Assembly: GCA_015066245.1 (NCBI GenBank)
Contig: SVOS01000003.1
Coordinates: 62,001 to 126,000, forward strand
Direction of reading: 5' to 3'
DNA: 64,000 nucleotides
From: Oscillospiraceae bacterium
GTDB lineage: Bacteria > Bacillota > Clostridia > Oscillospirales > Acutalibacteraceae
Both the position numbers and the translations under genes were made by a program. Position 1 is the stretch's first letter. The number at the start of each line of letters is the position of its first letter. Positions 52,642 to 61,425 of this stretch are shown piece after piece. The notes below the pieces were generated by a model that did not search any database, was not told the origin of the DNA, and was given only the letters and a program-made list of their open reading frames with translations.

Positions 52642-53896
52642 GTCTTTGTTCAGCCGCTTTTTAACCAACAAAAAAGTTATCTTTATTGTTTCGGTTATCC
52701 TTGCTTTTATATTCTGGATTCTTACTGCCGATAATATTACAAAAACTTTCACAGAAATTCCCATCAGATACAGTCTCCCTGAATCTATAGCTCAGGAGTT
52801 TGAGATTTTTGGTGCCAGTGACGAAACAGTTTCCGTAACAGTTGAGGGCAAGCGTGTTGCAGTTGACGCTATGAGTAACGAAAGCTTTACTGCATTTATT
52901 GATTTGTCAGATGTTACAGAGCCCGGCGAGAAGAGCTATAATGTATCTGTCAGAAGCTCAGAGAATCTTAACATCGATATCAGTCGTGTAGAGCCGTCAA
53001 ATATCACATTGATGATTGACAGACCAATGACAAAGTCAGTTCCTCTCAAAACCGACTTTTCATATCATCCCGATGGATATTATGTTGATAACAACGCTCC
53101 CGAAACCGTTGAAGTTACAGGCCCCGAAAGCTATGTTAGTCTTGTTAAATGTGCTTATATAAGCGGAAATGTTACCTCAAATTCAGCCACAAGCGTAACC
53201 AATAGTTATAAGCTGACATTGTATGATAATCTTGATCCCAAGAGCAAGGATGCAAAGCCTGTTGACAGTGAGTATCTGACTCTCAGCTATGATAGCGTAG
53301 AGGTTACTTTTAAATACCTCGTATTGAACGAGAGTGTTCCGTTCTCCATTGTTAACGACGAGGGCATTGAGGTGCCCGAAGATTATTATACCTTCACACC
53401 GGGTAACATAAGCTTGGCAGTTCCCGTATCTGCATTGGATGAGAACAACCAGTTTGTAAAATTACCTGTTGATATGGGCAGGCTTTCTCAGTACAAGAAC
53501 GAAACCTACAACTTTACCCTTGATGTTTCTGATGTTCTTTCGAGTGATATGGTCAGCAAGAGTGACGGACTTGACAAAATCAAATACAAACTTGATTTTT
53601 CATCACTTATAAAGAAGACAATAGAAATATCTTCTTCAAGATGTCAGGTGCTGAATATGCCCGATGGTTTTAGTTACAACAAGCCTGATACCTATAGCAT
53701 TGTGGTCATAGGCACAAAGAATGCTCTGGATAATATTGATGTTAACAAAGTTGATATGACACTTGATTTCACTTCTGTTGAAGCAAAAGATGATAAGTAT
53801 GTGGATGTTCCAGTTACAGTAGATCTTAATACCGAGGGCTTTTGCTGGGCATACAGACAATCTCCCACAACAAGTGTAAGAATTACTGCAGAGTAA
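52631..53896 (+). CDS. cdaR: YbbR domain protein, CdaA regulator
   Basis: 421 residues from ATG 52631 (AAAGGAGG upstream, inside cdaA). One N-terminal membrane helix (about 16-34) anchors an extracellular array of about four YbbR-like repeats, seen as recurring segments such as ETVSVTVEGKRVAVDAM, PETVEVTGPESYVS and TYSIVVIGTKNALDNI. Known CdaR proteins bind and adjust CdaA activity. No GlmM gene follows; a terminator does. Confidence 0.92.
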   Translation: MQNKSLFSRFLTNKKVIFIVSVILAFIFWILTADNITKTFTEIPIRYSLPESIAQEFEIFGASDETVSVTVEGKRVAVDAMSNESFTAFIDLSDVTEPGEKSYNVSVRSSENLNIDISRVEPSNITLMIDRPMTKSVPLKTDFSYHPDGYYVDNNAPETVEVTGPESYVSLVKCAYISGNVTSNSATSVTNSYKLTLYDNLDPKSKDAKPVDSEYLTLSYDSVEVTFKYLVLNESVPFSIVNDEGIEVPEDYYTFTPGNISLAVPVSALDENNQFVKLPVDMGRLSQYKNETYNFTLDVSDVLSSDMVSKSDGLDKIKYKLDFSSLIKKTIEISSSRCQVLNMPDGFSYNKPDTYSIVVIGTKNALDNIDVNKVDMTLDFTSVEAKDDKYVDVPVTVDLNTEGFCWAYRQSPTTSVRITAE

Positions 53897-53908
53897 TAAT
53901 GATTACTG

Positions 53909-53939
53909 AAACGCCACAGGAATTCCTGTGGCGTTTTTT
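53909..53939 (+). terminator. Intrinsic terminator of cdaA-cdaR
   Basis: AAACGCCACAGG-AATT-CCTGTGGCGTTT perfect stem with a T-run. Confidence 0.93.
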
Positions 53940-53951
53940 GGGGTGTATTAA

Positions 53952-54578
53952 ATGAACAGAGTTTTAAGCTTAAGAGTCGCAACTGCAATTGATGCAGAAA
54001 AAATCAGCAGTATCTACAAACCTTATGTAGAAAAAACCGCAATCTCTTTTGAGTATATTCCACCTGATGCCAAGGAAATGAAATCAAGAATTACCTCGAA
54101 AACCCGCAATTACCCTTTTATCGTTGCAGAGTATAATGGAGAAATAGCAGGCTATGCTTATGCATCTCCTTTTTTGCCCAGACCTGCTTACATCCATTCT
54201 GTTGAAACCAGCGTTTATGTTGATATGAGTCTCAGGGCAAAGGGAATAGGCAAAGCCCTTTATACCGCCCTTGAGGAGATACTTAAACTCCAGAATGTTC
54301 TCTATATGAACGCTTGCATAGCCGTAACTCACAATTCTGACGAAACGCTCGACAACAATTCAATGGATTTTCATAACAAAATGGGCTTCAGATATGTGGG
54401 AAGATTCAATAACTCGGGCTATAAGTTCAACAGATTCTATGATATGATATGGATGGAAAAGTTGCTTAGAGAGCCAAAAGAGCCTTTTGATGATTTCCGA
54501 CCTTTTTCAACGCTAAAGGATAGTATAAGCCCTGTTCTGACAAAAATTTGCGATTTTTATAACAAAACTGTAAACTAA
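53952..54578 (+). CDS. GNAT family N-acetyltransferase (phosphinothricin acetyltransferase-like)
   Basis: 208 residues. GNAT fold: LRVATAIDAEKISSIYKPYV, FEYIPPDAKEM, FIVAEYNGEIAGYAYASPF, and the acetyl-CoA loop VDMSLRAKGIGKALY, then ACIAVTHNSDETLDNNSMDFHNKMGFRYVG. It resembles the phosphinothricin/methionine-sulfoximine acetyltransferase branch, but such proteins accept many amines, so the substrate is unknown. The segment after about residue 180 is an extra tail. It follows a terminator, with no strong own promoter seen. Confidence 0.82.
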   Translation: MNRVLSLRVATAIDAEKISSIYKPYVEKTAISFEYIPPDAKEMKSRITSKTRNYPFIVAEYNGEIAGYAYASPFLPRPAYIHSVETSVYVDMSLRAKGIGKALYTALEEILKLQNVLYMNACIAVTHNSDETLDNNSMDFHNKMGFRYVGRFNNSGYKFNRFYDMIWMEKLLREPKEPFDDFRPFSTLKDSISPVLTKICDFYNKTVN

Positions 54579-54594
54579 AGTAACAGCAACACTC

Positions 54595-54624
54595 TTGAAA
54601 ACTATACTCTATAAGTGGTATACT
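54595..54624 (+). promoter_or_regulatory. Extended -10 promoter of the pseudokinase gene
   Basis: TTGAAA - 18 bp - TATACT with TGG before the -10 box. Confidence 0.7.
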
Positions 54625-54672
54625 AAAATAAATAAGTATGTTTATTTAAATAAATATCAGGAGATGATTTGA

Positions 54673-56343
54673 GTGTCATTATGTATCGGTTGTATGCGTG
54701 AAATCGCAGATGATGTAATATGTCCTCATTGTCAATTTGATAATACAAAACAACAGACTTCACCTCTGCTGCCTTACGGTACATTAATTGAGAAAAGATT
54801 TATTGTAGGTCGCGAGGTTGAGATTAATAGCGAAAGCACACGTTATATTGCCTTTGACCGCGAAACAGGCGACAGAGTTTTTATCCGCGAGTTTTTGCCG
54901 GCAGGCTATATTTCCCGTGCTCCTATGACCGCAAAGGTCATTGTAGATTCCTCTCGTGCGGATGCTTACACAAAGCATCTTGAGGATTTCGAAAAGCTCT
55001 TCAGCTTTCTTGCAAGCATTTCTGATATGTCTGCCATGAATGAAATTACAGATATCTTCAGAGCAAACAATACTTGCTACGTTGTTGAAAAATGCGACGA
55101 CCTTATTTCTTTTGAAGAATATATCGAACACAAAGGCGGACATATCGAATGGGAGGATGCACGTCCTCTGTTTATGCCTGTTATTTCGCTGCTTGAGACT
55201 CTTCACAAAAACGGCTACGGCCATTATGCAGTAGCCCCCTCTAATATCTATATCACACGCTCAGGCAAAGCAGTGCTTTTCGGCTTTGCGTCGATTTCTG
55301 CCAGAAAATGCGGTGCATCCTTAAAGCCTCAGCTTATTTCAGGTTGTGCAGCTCCCGAGCAGTACGAAAGCAACTTCCCCTTAGATGCAATTACCGATAT
55401 CTACGGATTTATGGCTACACTTTTCTTTGCACTGACAGGCTCGCTGCCTGCAAACGCTAAAGAAAGATTGACAAATGGTGTTCTTTTAATGAGCACCAAT
55501 ACCGTAAAGCGTTTGCCTCCTCACGTCGTAACTGCTCTTGCAAGCGGACTTCAGGTTAAGAGAGAAAACAGAATCACCGATTTTATCGAGCTCAGGTCTC
55601 AGCTTTCGGTGGCTCCCGCAGTTAAGGCGATCCAGGACGAAATCAGCCGTACCGCAAGCATGGCAAACACCTCATCCACCAAGAAAAAGCGTCACGGAAT
55701 GTCTCCTATATCTGTAGCAATTATTGCTTTGGTAGCAGCTCTTATTGTGTTTATGCCAATCGGACTTGCAATTTTAGGTCCCGATACCTCCGCAAGTGTC
55801 ACTGCTACAGATCCTTCGGACACAGGAGCAGTAAACACCAATCCTCCTCCTGTTACTCAGGAAGGTTGGACAGGTCCTACTTTGGGCAATTATATCGGCA
55901 TGGACTACAACGAGGTCAGCCGAACACTCCTTCAGGAATATAACATTACAACATATATGCAGGCATACGCTGATTCACGCGACGGTTACAGTGATGAGAT
56001 AAGCGAAGGTTGTATTATTTCTCAGACTGTTGCAGAGGGTACTCCAATTGATGTTGACGAAGGTATGGTTGTTGTTTTTAAAGTCAGCAAGGGTGAGTTG
56101 GAGACAAGCCTGCCTGATATTGAAAATATGACCTTAAGTGCAGCAGCTACCAAGCTCAGCAATATGGGTTTTGTAGTTTATGAAGACCCCACCGGCAAGC
56201 CCAGCAAAACAGTAGAAAAGGGCAATGTGATTGGTTACCGAGATTATGAAGTTGGTGACGATGTTGCTCCCAATTCTGAGATTTATCTGGTAGTAAGTCT
56301 TGGCAATGTGGAGACTCAGCCTGCTACTGCAGCAACAGAATAA
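54673..56343 (+). CDS. Zinc-ribbon / PASTA serine-threonine pseudokinase, membrane-anchored
   Basis: 556 residues from GTG 54673 (AGGAGA upstream). N-terminal zinc ribbon (Cys4, Cys7, Cys17, Cys20), kinase-like domain (about 35-310), one membrane helix (about 345-368) and two PASTA-like domains (about 402-475 and 478-545). Key catalytic residues are lost: the strand-3 Lys is Arg72 (VFIREFLPAGY), the HRD loop reads HYAVAPSN (Asp replaced by Ala186) and DFG reads GFA (Asp replaced by Gly204). APEQY (227-231) remains. PASTA domains bind muropeptides, so this looks like an envelope sensor that signals without phosphotransfer, or regulates an active kinase. No active PknB or PrpC phosphatase is in this window. 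Confidence 0.87.
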   Translation: MSLCIGCMREIADDVICPHCQFDNTKQQTSPLLPYGTLIEKRFIVGREVEINSESTRYIAFDRETGDRVFIREFLPAGYISRAPMTAKVIVDSSRADAYTKHLEDFEKLFSFLASISDMSAMNEITDIFRANNTCYVVEKCDDLISFEEYIEHKGGHIEWEDARPLFMPVISLLETLHKNGYGHYAVAPSNIYITRSGKAVLFGFASISARKCGASLKPQLISGCAAPEQYESNFPLDAITDIYGFMATLFFALTGSLPANAKERLTNGVLLMSTNTVKRLPPHVVTALASGLQVKRENRITDFIELRSQLSVAPAVKAIQDEISRTASMANTSSTKKKRHGMSPISVAIIALVAALIVFMPIGLAILGPDTSASVTATDPSDTGAVNTNPPPVTQEGWTGPTLGNYIGMDYNEVSRTLLQEYNITTYMQAYADSRDGYSDEISEGCIISQTVAEGTPIDVDEGMVVVFKVSKGELETSLPDIENMTLSAAATKLSNMGFVVYEDPTGKPSKTVEKGNVIGYRDYEVGDDVAPNSEIYLVVSLGNVETQPATAATE

Positions 56344-56346
56344 AAC

Positions 56347-56376
56347 AAAAAGGTGGGATTATTCCCACCTTTTGTT
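56347..56376. terminator. Bidirectional intrinsic terminator
   Basis: AAAAAGGTGGG / CCCACCTTTT stem with a 6-base loop, between converging genes. Confidence 0.88.
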
Positions 56377-56383
56377 GGATTTA

Positions 56384-57076
56384 TTATCTGTTTTTTGACT
56401 TAAGCTTGCTTTCTGCATGCTGAATAAGATTCAGCAGAGAGCTTGCCAGTTTCGGATAATTCTCAGTAATATTTTCTGACGAGTATTCTATATCCTCAAG
56501 TTTCTGAATATACTCGCCTTTATCATGATAATTAGTCTGGTTTTCAAATTTCGTTGAATATATTTTCATCTGAGCCTCACTGTATCCCTGATATTTGCTT
56601 TGAGAAACTGCAAACATGGTCTGCTGATTTTCTTCTCTTGCAGAATATAGTGTTCTGAATACTTTATAAAGACACAGCATCAGATAGTTCGAAACATTTG
56701 CCGTAAGGCTTTTGTTGTTTGCTTTGATTAGCATACTGTAGATTATGGTCAGGGTGTTAATGAGAATTTTCTTGTTCAGCAAAGGCACCAACGATGCTTT
56801 TGAATTTTCCTCGTCGTTGCTTTCGTCAATATCGGGGATATCCTCAAATTTAAGTATGGCGCCTGTTCTTTCCGGGGTTCTTCCCAGAAGAAAATCACAG
56901 GATACAGAATAGTAATCAGATACTTTGATTACAAAATCCAGACTGCACTCTCTGATACCTTTTTCATAATGAGACAGCAAGGACTGAGAGATTCCCAAAT
57001 CTTCAGATGCTTGCTTTTGTGAGAGCTTTCTTTCTTTTCTTAACATTGTAATTATTCTGGGAAAATCCTTGTTCAT
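56384..57076 (-). CDS. XRE family transcriptional regulator with long C-terminal domain
   Basis: 230 residues from ATG 57076; TTG 57085 is possible but too close to the SD. N-terminal HTH: IITMLRKERKLSQKQASEDL and ISQSLLSHYEKGIRECSLD. The rest (about 75-230) is a helical domain with no family I recognise, acidic near 85-100 (DIPDIDESNDEENSK). Convergent with the pseudokinase and divergent from the histidine phosphatase; it may regulate neighbours or itself. Confidence 0.82.
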   Translation of the reverse strand: MNKDFPRIITMLRKERKLSQKQASEDLGISQSLLSHYEKGIRECSLDFVIKVSDYYSVSCDFLLGRTPERTGAILKFEDIPDIDESNDEENSKASLVPLLNKKILINTLTIIYSMLIKANNKSLTANVSNYLMLCLYKVFRTLYSAREENQQTMFAVSQSKYQGYSEAQMKIYSTKFENQTNYHDKGEYIQKLEDIEYSSENITENYPKLASSLLNLIQHAESKLKSKNR

Positions 57077-57103
57077 ATTTAACAACTCACTTTCTGTACA
57101 TAG

Positions 57104-57132
57104 AGTATAATATTTCTTTTACAATTTGTAAA
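57104..57132 (-). promoter_or_regulatory. Promoter of the XRE regulator
   Basis: Minus strand TTTACA - 17 bp - TATACT. Confidence 0.6.
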
Positions 57133-57150
57133 TAGAATCGGGAGATTTTT

Positions 57151-57774
57151 ATGAAATCCTATAACATTCATTTTATTCGTCACGGAGACATAGCCGAGAC
57201 TAAAAACGGAGCATATATCGGTATTACCGATGTGTCGTTGTCATCAGATGGCAGGGAAGAGCTCAAGAAGCTCGATAATACCTGTCGTTATCCTTATGCA
57301 CCTGTGCTTTTCTCAAGCCCTCTTAAGCGTTGCATAGAAACTTGTGAAATTATATATCCGGGCAAAGAACCTATTGTTGTAGACGAGCTTTCAGAGATGA
57401 ACTTTGGTCTCTGGGAGGGCAAAACCGCCGAAGACCTTAAGAATCACCCTGATTTCAACAAATGGCTTTCGGGAGACACATCCGTCAAACCGCCAGAAGG
57501 TGAGAGCAGTGCTGATTTTACCCGCAGAGTATGTCTTATGTTTCAAAAAATTGTTGACGGTCTAATTTCTACCGGTCACACTGAGGCTGTTATTGTAACC
57601 CACGGTGGAGTTATTATGACTTTGATGGCAGTTTACGGCTTTCCTCAGGCAAAGCCCTTTGAATGGGCATGCGAAAGCGGTACAGGATATTCTATCCGAA
57701 TTACCCCTATGCTTTGGCAAAGAGACCGAGTTTCTGAAGTATATCGCACAATTCCCGAAGAAATTGAGGAGTAA
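57151..57774 (+). CDS. Histidine phosphatase family protein
   Basis: 207 residues of the phosphoglycerate mutase-like clan. Phosphohistidine motif IHFIRHGDIAET, second region LFSSPLKRCIETCEII, catalytic Glu in ELSEMNFGLWEGK, and VTHGGVIMTLM with the second His. It could be a CobC-type alpha-ribazole phosphatase or a general sugar phosphatase; no cobalamin genes are nearby. Two bases before the CpsB gene, so the two are co-transcribed. Confidence 0.9.
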   Translation: MKSYNIHFIRHGDIAETKNGAYIGITDVSLSSDGREELKKLDNTCRYPYAPVLFSSPLKRCIETCEIIYPGKEPIVVDELSEMNFGLWEGKTAEDLKNHPDFNKWLSGDTSVKPPEGESSADFTRRVCLMFQKIVDGLISTGHTEAVIVTHGGVIMTLMAVYGFPQAKPFEWACESGTGYSIRITPMLWQRDRVSEVYRTIPEEIEE

Positions 57775-57776
57775 TT

Positions 57777-58487
57777 ATGAAGCTTGAATTTGATATGCAT
57801 ACTCATATCCTGCCCGGTATTGATGATGGAGCAGCAACCCTTGAGGATAGTCTGAATCTTATAAGCAAACTAAAAAAAGCTGACATAAAGCATATTGCCC
57901 TGACTCCCCACTACTACACTCACAAAGAAAGCCTTGAGGATTTTGTATCAAGACGAGATGAGGCTTTTGAGCTTTTAAAGCCTCATGTCGGTAATGATGT
58001 TACTCTTCACTTGGGTGCGGAAGTTTTTGTTACAAAGTATTTGTTTCTTAATGATTGGGACTTAAGCAAGGTTTGTTATGAAGGTACCAATTTTATGCTT
58101 ACAGAGTTTTCTTATTCTTCAACATTTCGCGATGAGGCAGGGGACTTTATAGATAAGCTTATGTATGACCATAAGGTGATACCTGTGCTTACTCATGTAG
58201 AGCGATATTCATACCTTATGAAACATCCCGAGGTTATTGATGAGCTTATGTACAGAGGAATAATAATTCAGTCCAATGCTTGTTCTTTCGAAAAGTTTTC
58301 CCTTAAAAATAAGCTTTTGAAGCTTGCAAAAAGCGGATTGATAGGAGTTTTTGGAAGTGATGCTCATTCTTTAGAGCGGAACTCTCCTGATGCTTTCAAT
58401 TCTCTTAACGAGCTTCTCAGTAAAAAAGGCCTTTCTTCTATTATAGAGGATGCCAATTCTACCAGCCGCAGGATACTTGGAATATAA
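57777..58487 (+). CDS. CpsB/CapC-type PHP-domain tyrosine phosphatase
   Basis: 236 residues of the manganese-dependent PHP phosphatase family (YwqE/CpsB). DMHTHILPGIDDGAATLEDS holds the first metal ligands. Later ligands are in LTPHYYTH, HLGAEVFVTKY, VLTHVERYSYL and GSDAHSLERNSP. Family members dephosphorylate tyrosine kinases controlling capsule or exopolysaccharide. No cognate BY-kinase gene lies in this window, so the partner is unknown. Ends with a strong terminator. Confidence 0.9.
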   Translation: MKLEFDMHTHILPGIDDGAATLEDSLNLISKLKKADIKHIALTPHYYTHKESLEDFVSRRDEAFELLKPHVGNDVTLHLGAEVFVTKYLFLNDWDLSKVCYEGTNFMLTEFSYSSTFRDEAGDFIDKLMYDHKVIPVLTHVERYSYLMKHPEVIDELMYRGIIIQSNACSFEKFSLKNKLLKLAKSGLIGVFGSDAHSLERNSPDAFNSLNELLSKKGLSSIIEDANSTSRRILGI

Positions 58488-58491
58488 AATC

Positions 58492-58530
58492 CAAAGACCT
58501 TTCCTATTATGAGAAAGGTCTTTGTTTTTT
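58492..58530 (+). terminator. Intrinsic terminator of the phosphatase pair
   Basis: CAAAGACCTTTC / GAAAGGTCTTTG stem followed by a T-run. Confidence 0.92.
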
Positions 58531-58570
58531 TCTGTTTTGCAAAGTTAATTTCTTAATCCTGCAAAAATCA

Positions 58571-58599
58571 TTGAAATTTAGTGATAAATGTGGTAAAAT
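58571..58599 (+). promoter_or_regulatory. Promoter of the MurR/RpiR gene
   Basis: TTGAAA - 17 bp - TAAAAT with TGG before the -10 box, about 35 bp before the start. Confidence 0.65.
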
Positions 58600-58634
58600 A
58601 AATCGATTATGAAAGTTTCTGTGAGGTAATAGCT

Positions 58635-59519
58635 ATGGTAACACACCTCTTGGGCCGTATCGAAATGAAGATTTCATCGATGTCAAAAGGCCAGAAATTA
58701 ATTGCACATTTTATTGAGAATCACTACGACCAGGCTGCTTTCCTTACTGCCAGCAAATTAGGCGAATTGGTGGGTGTCAGCGAAAGTACCGTGGTTCGTT
58801 TTGCTACAGAAATCGGCTACAGTGGATATCCTGAGCTTCAAAAAGCAATGCAGGAAATGATTAAGGATAAGCTCACGTCTGTTCAGCGAATTGAGGTAAC
58901 TGCTGCCAAGATTGAGAACAACGATGTCCTTGGTACTGTACTTAATCAGGATATTCAGAAAATCCGACGCACCATTGAAGAAACTTCCCGCGAAGATTTC
59001 AGAAATGCGGTAAAGTCTATAATAAATGCCGAACATATCTACATCTATGGTGCAAGATCTGCTTCTGCTCTTGCCAATTTTCTGGGATACTATTTCGGTC
59101 TGATTTTTGATAATGTTCATATTATTACAACCGCGAGTCGTTCGGGCGTTTATGAGAGTCTTTTCAGAATTTCCGAAAAGGATGCTCTTATTGGTATCAG
59201 CTTCCCCAGATACAGTTCTGTGGCGGTAAATGCCATGAGCTTTGCTCACTCAAGAGGTGCTTCTACTATTTCAATCACTGACAATATGTTGTCACCCTTG
59301 GTTCCACACAGCTCTTCTGTCCTCATTGCCAGAAGTGATATGGCATCAGTAGTTGATTCTCTTGTGGCACCTTTGTCGCTTATCAATGCGTTGATAGTAG
59401 CTACTGTAATCGAGAAAAAAGACGATGTAAAAGCTACATTTGAAGCATTGGAATCAGTTTGGAACGAGCAGGGAGTTTATGCAAGCTCTGAGCTTCGTTT
59501 CAGTGGTGATAAAACATGA
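58635..59519 (+). CDS. MurR/RpiR family transcriptional regulator
   Basis: 294 residues. N-terminal HTH_6 domain: SSMSKGQKLIAHFIENHY, ASKLGELVGVSESTVVRFATEIGYSGYPELQ. C-terminal SIS domain binding phosphosugars: YIYGARSASALANFLGYYF, then GISFPRYSSVAVNAMSFAHSRGA and ISITDNMLSPL. Such regulators often control amino sugar or N-acetylmuramate use. Its TGA overlaps the next gene's ATG, so it is coupled to the flavoprotein and the cmk group. Confidence 0.93.
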   Translation: MVTHLLGRIEMKISSMSKGQKLIAHFIENHYDQAAFLTASKLGELVGVSESTVVRFATEIGYSGYPELQKAMQEMIKDKLTSVQRIEVTAAKIENNDVLGTVLNQDIQKIRRTIEETSREDFRNAVKSIINAEHIYIYGARSASALANFLGYYFGLIFDNVHIITTASRSGVYESLFRISEKDALIGISFPRYSSVAVNAMSFAHSRGASTISITDNMLSPLVPHSSSVLIARSDMASVVDSLVAPLSLINALIVATVIEKKDDVKATFEALESVWNEQGVYASSELRFSGDKT

Positions 59520-60736
59520 GCAAGGTCGTAGTTGTGGGCGGTGGCCCTGCAGGCCTTATGGCGGCTTCTCAGGCTGCATTGTACGGTAACGATGTTACTC
59601 TGCTTGAGAAGAACCCCAGAACCGGCAGAAAGCTTATTATCACAGGCAAAGGCAGATGTAATATTACAAATGCATGCGACAATACCGCTTTTATTTCCAA
59701 TGTAGTATCTAACCCGAGATTTTTATATTCGGCAATCAATGGCTTTGATACGTCTGATACCGTTGCTTTTTTTAATTCTCTTGGGGTTGAAACAAAGGTC
59801 GAACGAGGCAACAGAGTTTTTCCTCTTAGCGATAAGGCTATGGATGTTGCCGATGCATTGCTGAGCTATGCACGAAGCACGGGAGTACGGATTGTCACCG
59901 AATCTGCCGTTGACGCCTTGATTATAGAGGAATCTCAGGTCAAAGGTGTTTTATCAAAAGGCCGTAAGTATTCAGCTGACGCAGTTATTATAGCCACAGG
60001 CGGCAAAAGCTATCCGCTGACAGGCTCAACGGGAGATGGGTATTCTCTTGCAGAATCTGCAGGACATACTATCACAGATATTGTGCCTTCTTTGGTACCT
60101 CTGGAGCTTAGTGGTAACGAATATGAAGAAATGCAGGGCTTATCCCTCAAGAATATTGCTGTAAGCATTGTGTCTGAAGGTAAAAAGATATTCGAAGATT
60201 TCGGTGAGCTTGTTTTTACTCATTACGGTGTCAGCGGTCCTGTAATCCTCAGTGCAAGTTCACATCTGTCGGATTACAAAATTAACAATTATAAACTCTC
60301 TATAGATTTAAAACCTGCTCTGGATTTTGATACTCTTGATAAAAGACTTATAAGAGACTTTGAGAAAAACAACCTTAAAGAAGCAGGCAATTCACTAGGC
60401 GGACTTTTGCCGTCCAAGATGATTCCCGTAGTTTTAAGCCGATGGGGAATAGATAAAAACACCAGATGCAATTCGGTTACCAAAGAACAACGCAAAGCTT
60501 TGGTAAACATACTTAAAAATCTTGATTTTGATATAATCGGCACAAGACCCATTGACGAAGCCATAATCACCAGAGGTGGAGTAAAGGTTTCTGAGATTAA
60601 TCCCAAAACTATGGAAAGCAAGCTTATAAAAGGGCTATATTTCTGTGGTGAGGTTCTTGATGTAGACGCCTACACAGGCGGATTCAACTTACAAATTGCT
60701 TTTTCTACCGGTTATCTTGCCGGACAAATATTATGA
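59516..60736 (+). CDS. NAD(P)/FAD-dependent oxidoreductase (BaiN/HI0933-like)
   Basis: 406 residues. FAD motif VVVVGGGPAGLMAASQAALYG (N-terminus), then GRKLIITGKGRCNITNA, SLGVETKVERGNRVFPLSD, IIATGGKSYPLTGSTGDGY and the C-terminal GGVKVSEINPKTMESKLIKG with EVLDVDAYTGGFNLQIAFSTG. Members include BaiN of bile acid metabolism, but many are of unknown role, so I do not claim bile acid activity. Upstream overlap of four bases, downstream gap of 17. Confidence 0.9.
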   Translation: MSKVVVVGGGPAGLMAASQAALYGNDVTLLEKNPRTGRKLIITGKGRCNITNACDNTAFISNVVSNPRFLYSAINGFDTSDTVAFFNSLGVETKVERGNRVFPLSDKAMDVADALLSYARSTGVRIVTESAVDALIIEESQVKGVLSKGRKYSADAVIIATGGKSYPLTGSTGDGYSLAESAGHTITDIVPSLVPLELSGNEYEEMQGLSLKNIAVSIVSEGKKIFEDFGELVFTHYGVSGPVILSASSHLSDYKINNYKLSIDLKPALDFDTLDKRLIRDFEKNNLKEAGNSLGGLLPSKMIPVVLSRWGIDKNTRCNSVTKEQRKALVNILKNLDFDIIGTRPIDEAIITRGGVKVSEINPKTMESKLIKGLYFCGEVLDVDAYTGGFNLQIAFSTGYLAGQIL

Positions 60737-60753
60737 TTACGGAGGAATATATT

Positions 60754-61425
60754 ATGTCTATCGCAGTTGCTATCGATGGTCCTGCAGGTGCAGGCAAATC
60801 CACAATCGCAAGAGCAGCAGCTTCTCAGCTGGGCTTTATTTATGTTGATACAGGTGCTCTTTACCGTTCAATCGGACTTAACGCTTTGAGAAAGGGTATT
60901 GATATCACTGATGCTGATGCGGTGGTATCCACTCTTGATGACCTTAAGGTAGAGCTTGCTTTTGATGCAGAGGGATCTCAGATTGTGCTTTTAAACGGTG
61001 AGGATGTTTCGGCATTTATCCGTACACCCGAGGTTTCTATGTCTGCTTCCAAGGTATCTGCTATTCCTGAGGTTAGAGCATTCCTTCTTGATTTGCAGCG
61101 TAACATGGCAAAGACACAGAGCGTTATTATGGACGGCAGAGACATCGGCACAGTTGTTCTTCCTGATGCTGAGGTAAAGATTTTTCTCACTGCATCCCCC
61201 GAAATCCGTGCAAAGCGTCGTTTTGACGAGCTTATTGAAAAAGGTCAGGATGTAAAGTACGAAGATGTTCTGGCAGATGTAATTGAGCGTGACTACAACG
61301 ACTCTCATCGTGAAATCGCTCCCTTAAAGCCTGCAGAGGATTCTCACCTTGCAGATACATCAGGTCTTACACTTCAGGAGTCCATAGACTTAATAATTAA
61401 TATAATTAAGGAGAATACAAAGTGA
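60754..61425 (+). CDS. cmk: Cytidylate kinase
   Basis: Phosphorylates CMP and dCMP. 223 residues from ATG 60754 (ACGGAGGA upstream; the frame is open seven codons further). P-loop AIDGPAGAGKSTIA, YVDTGALYRSIGLNALRK, VMDGRDIGTVVLPDAEVKIFLTA and DYNDSHREIAPLKPAED. Its GTGA stop overlaps the plsC GTG start. Confidence 0.98.
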   Translation: MSIAVAIDGPAGAGKSTIARAAASQLGFIYVDTGALYRSIGLNALRKGIDITDADAVVSTLDDLKVELAFDAEGSQIVLLNGEDVSAFIRTPEVSMSASKVSAIPEVRAFLLDLQRNMAKTQSVIMDGRDIGTVVLPDAEVKIFLTASPEIRAKRRFDELIEKGQDVKYEDVLADVIERDYNDSHREIAPLKPAEDSHLADTSGLTLQESIDLIINIIKENTK

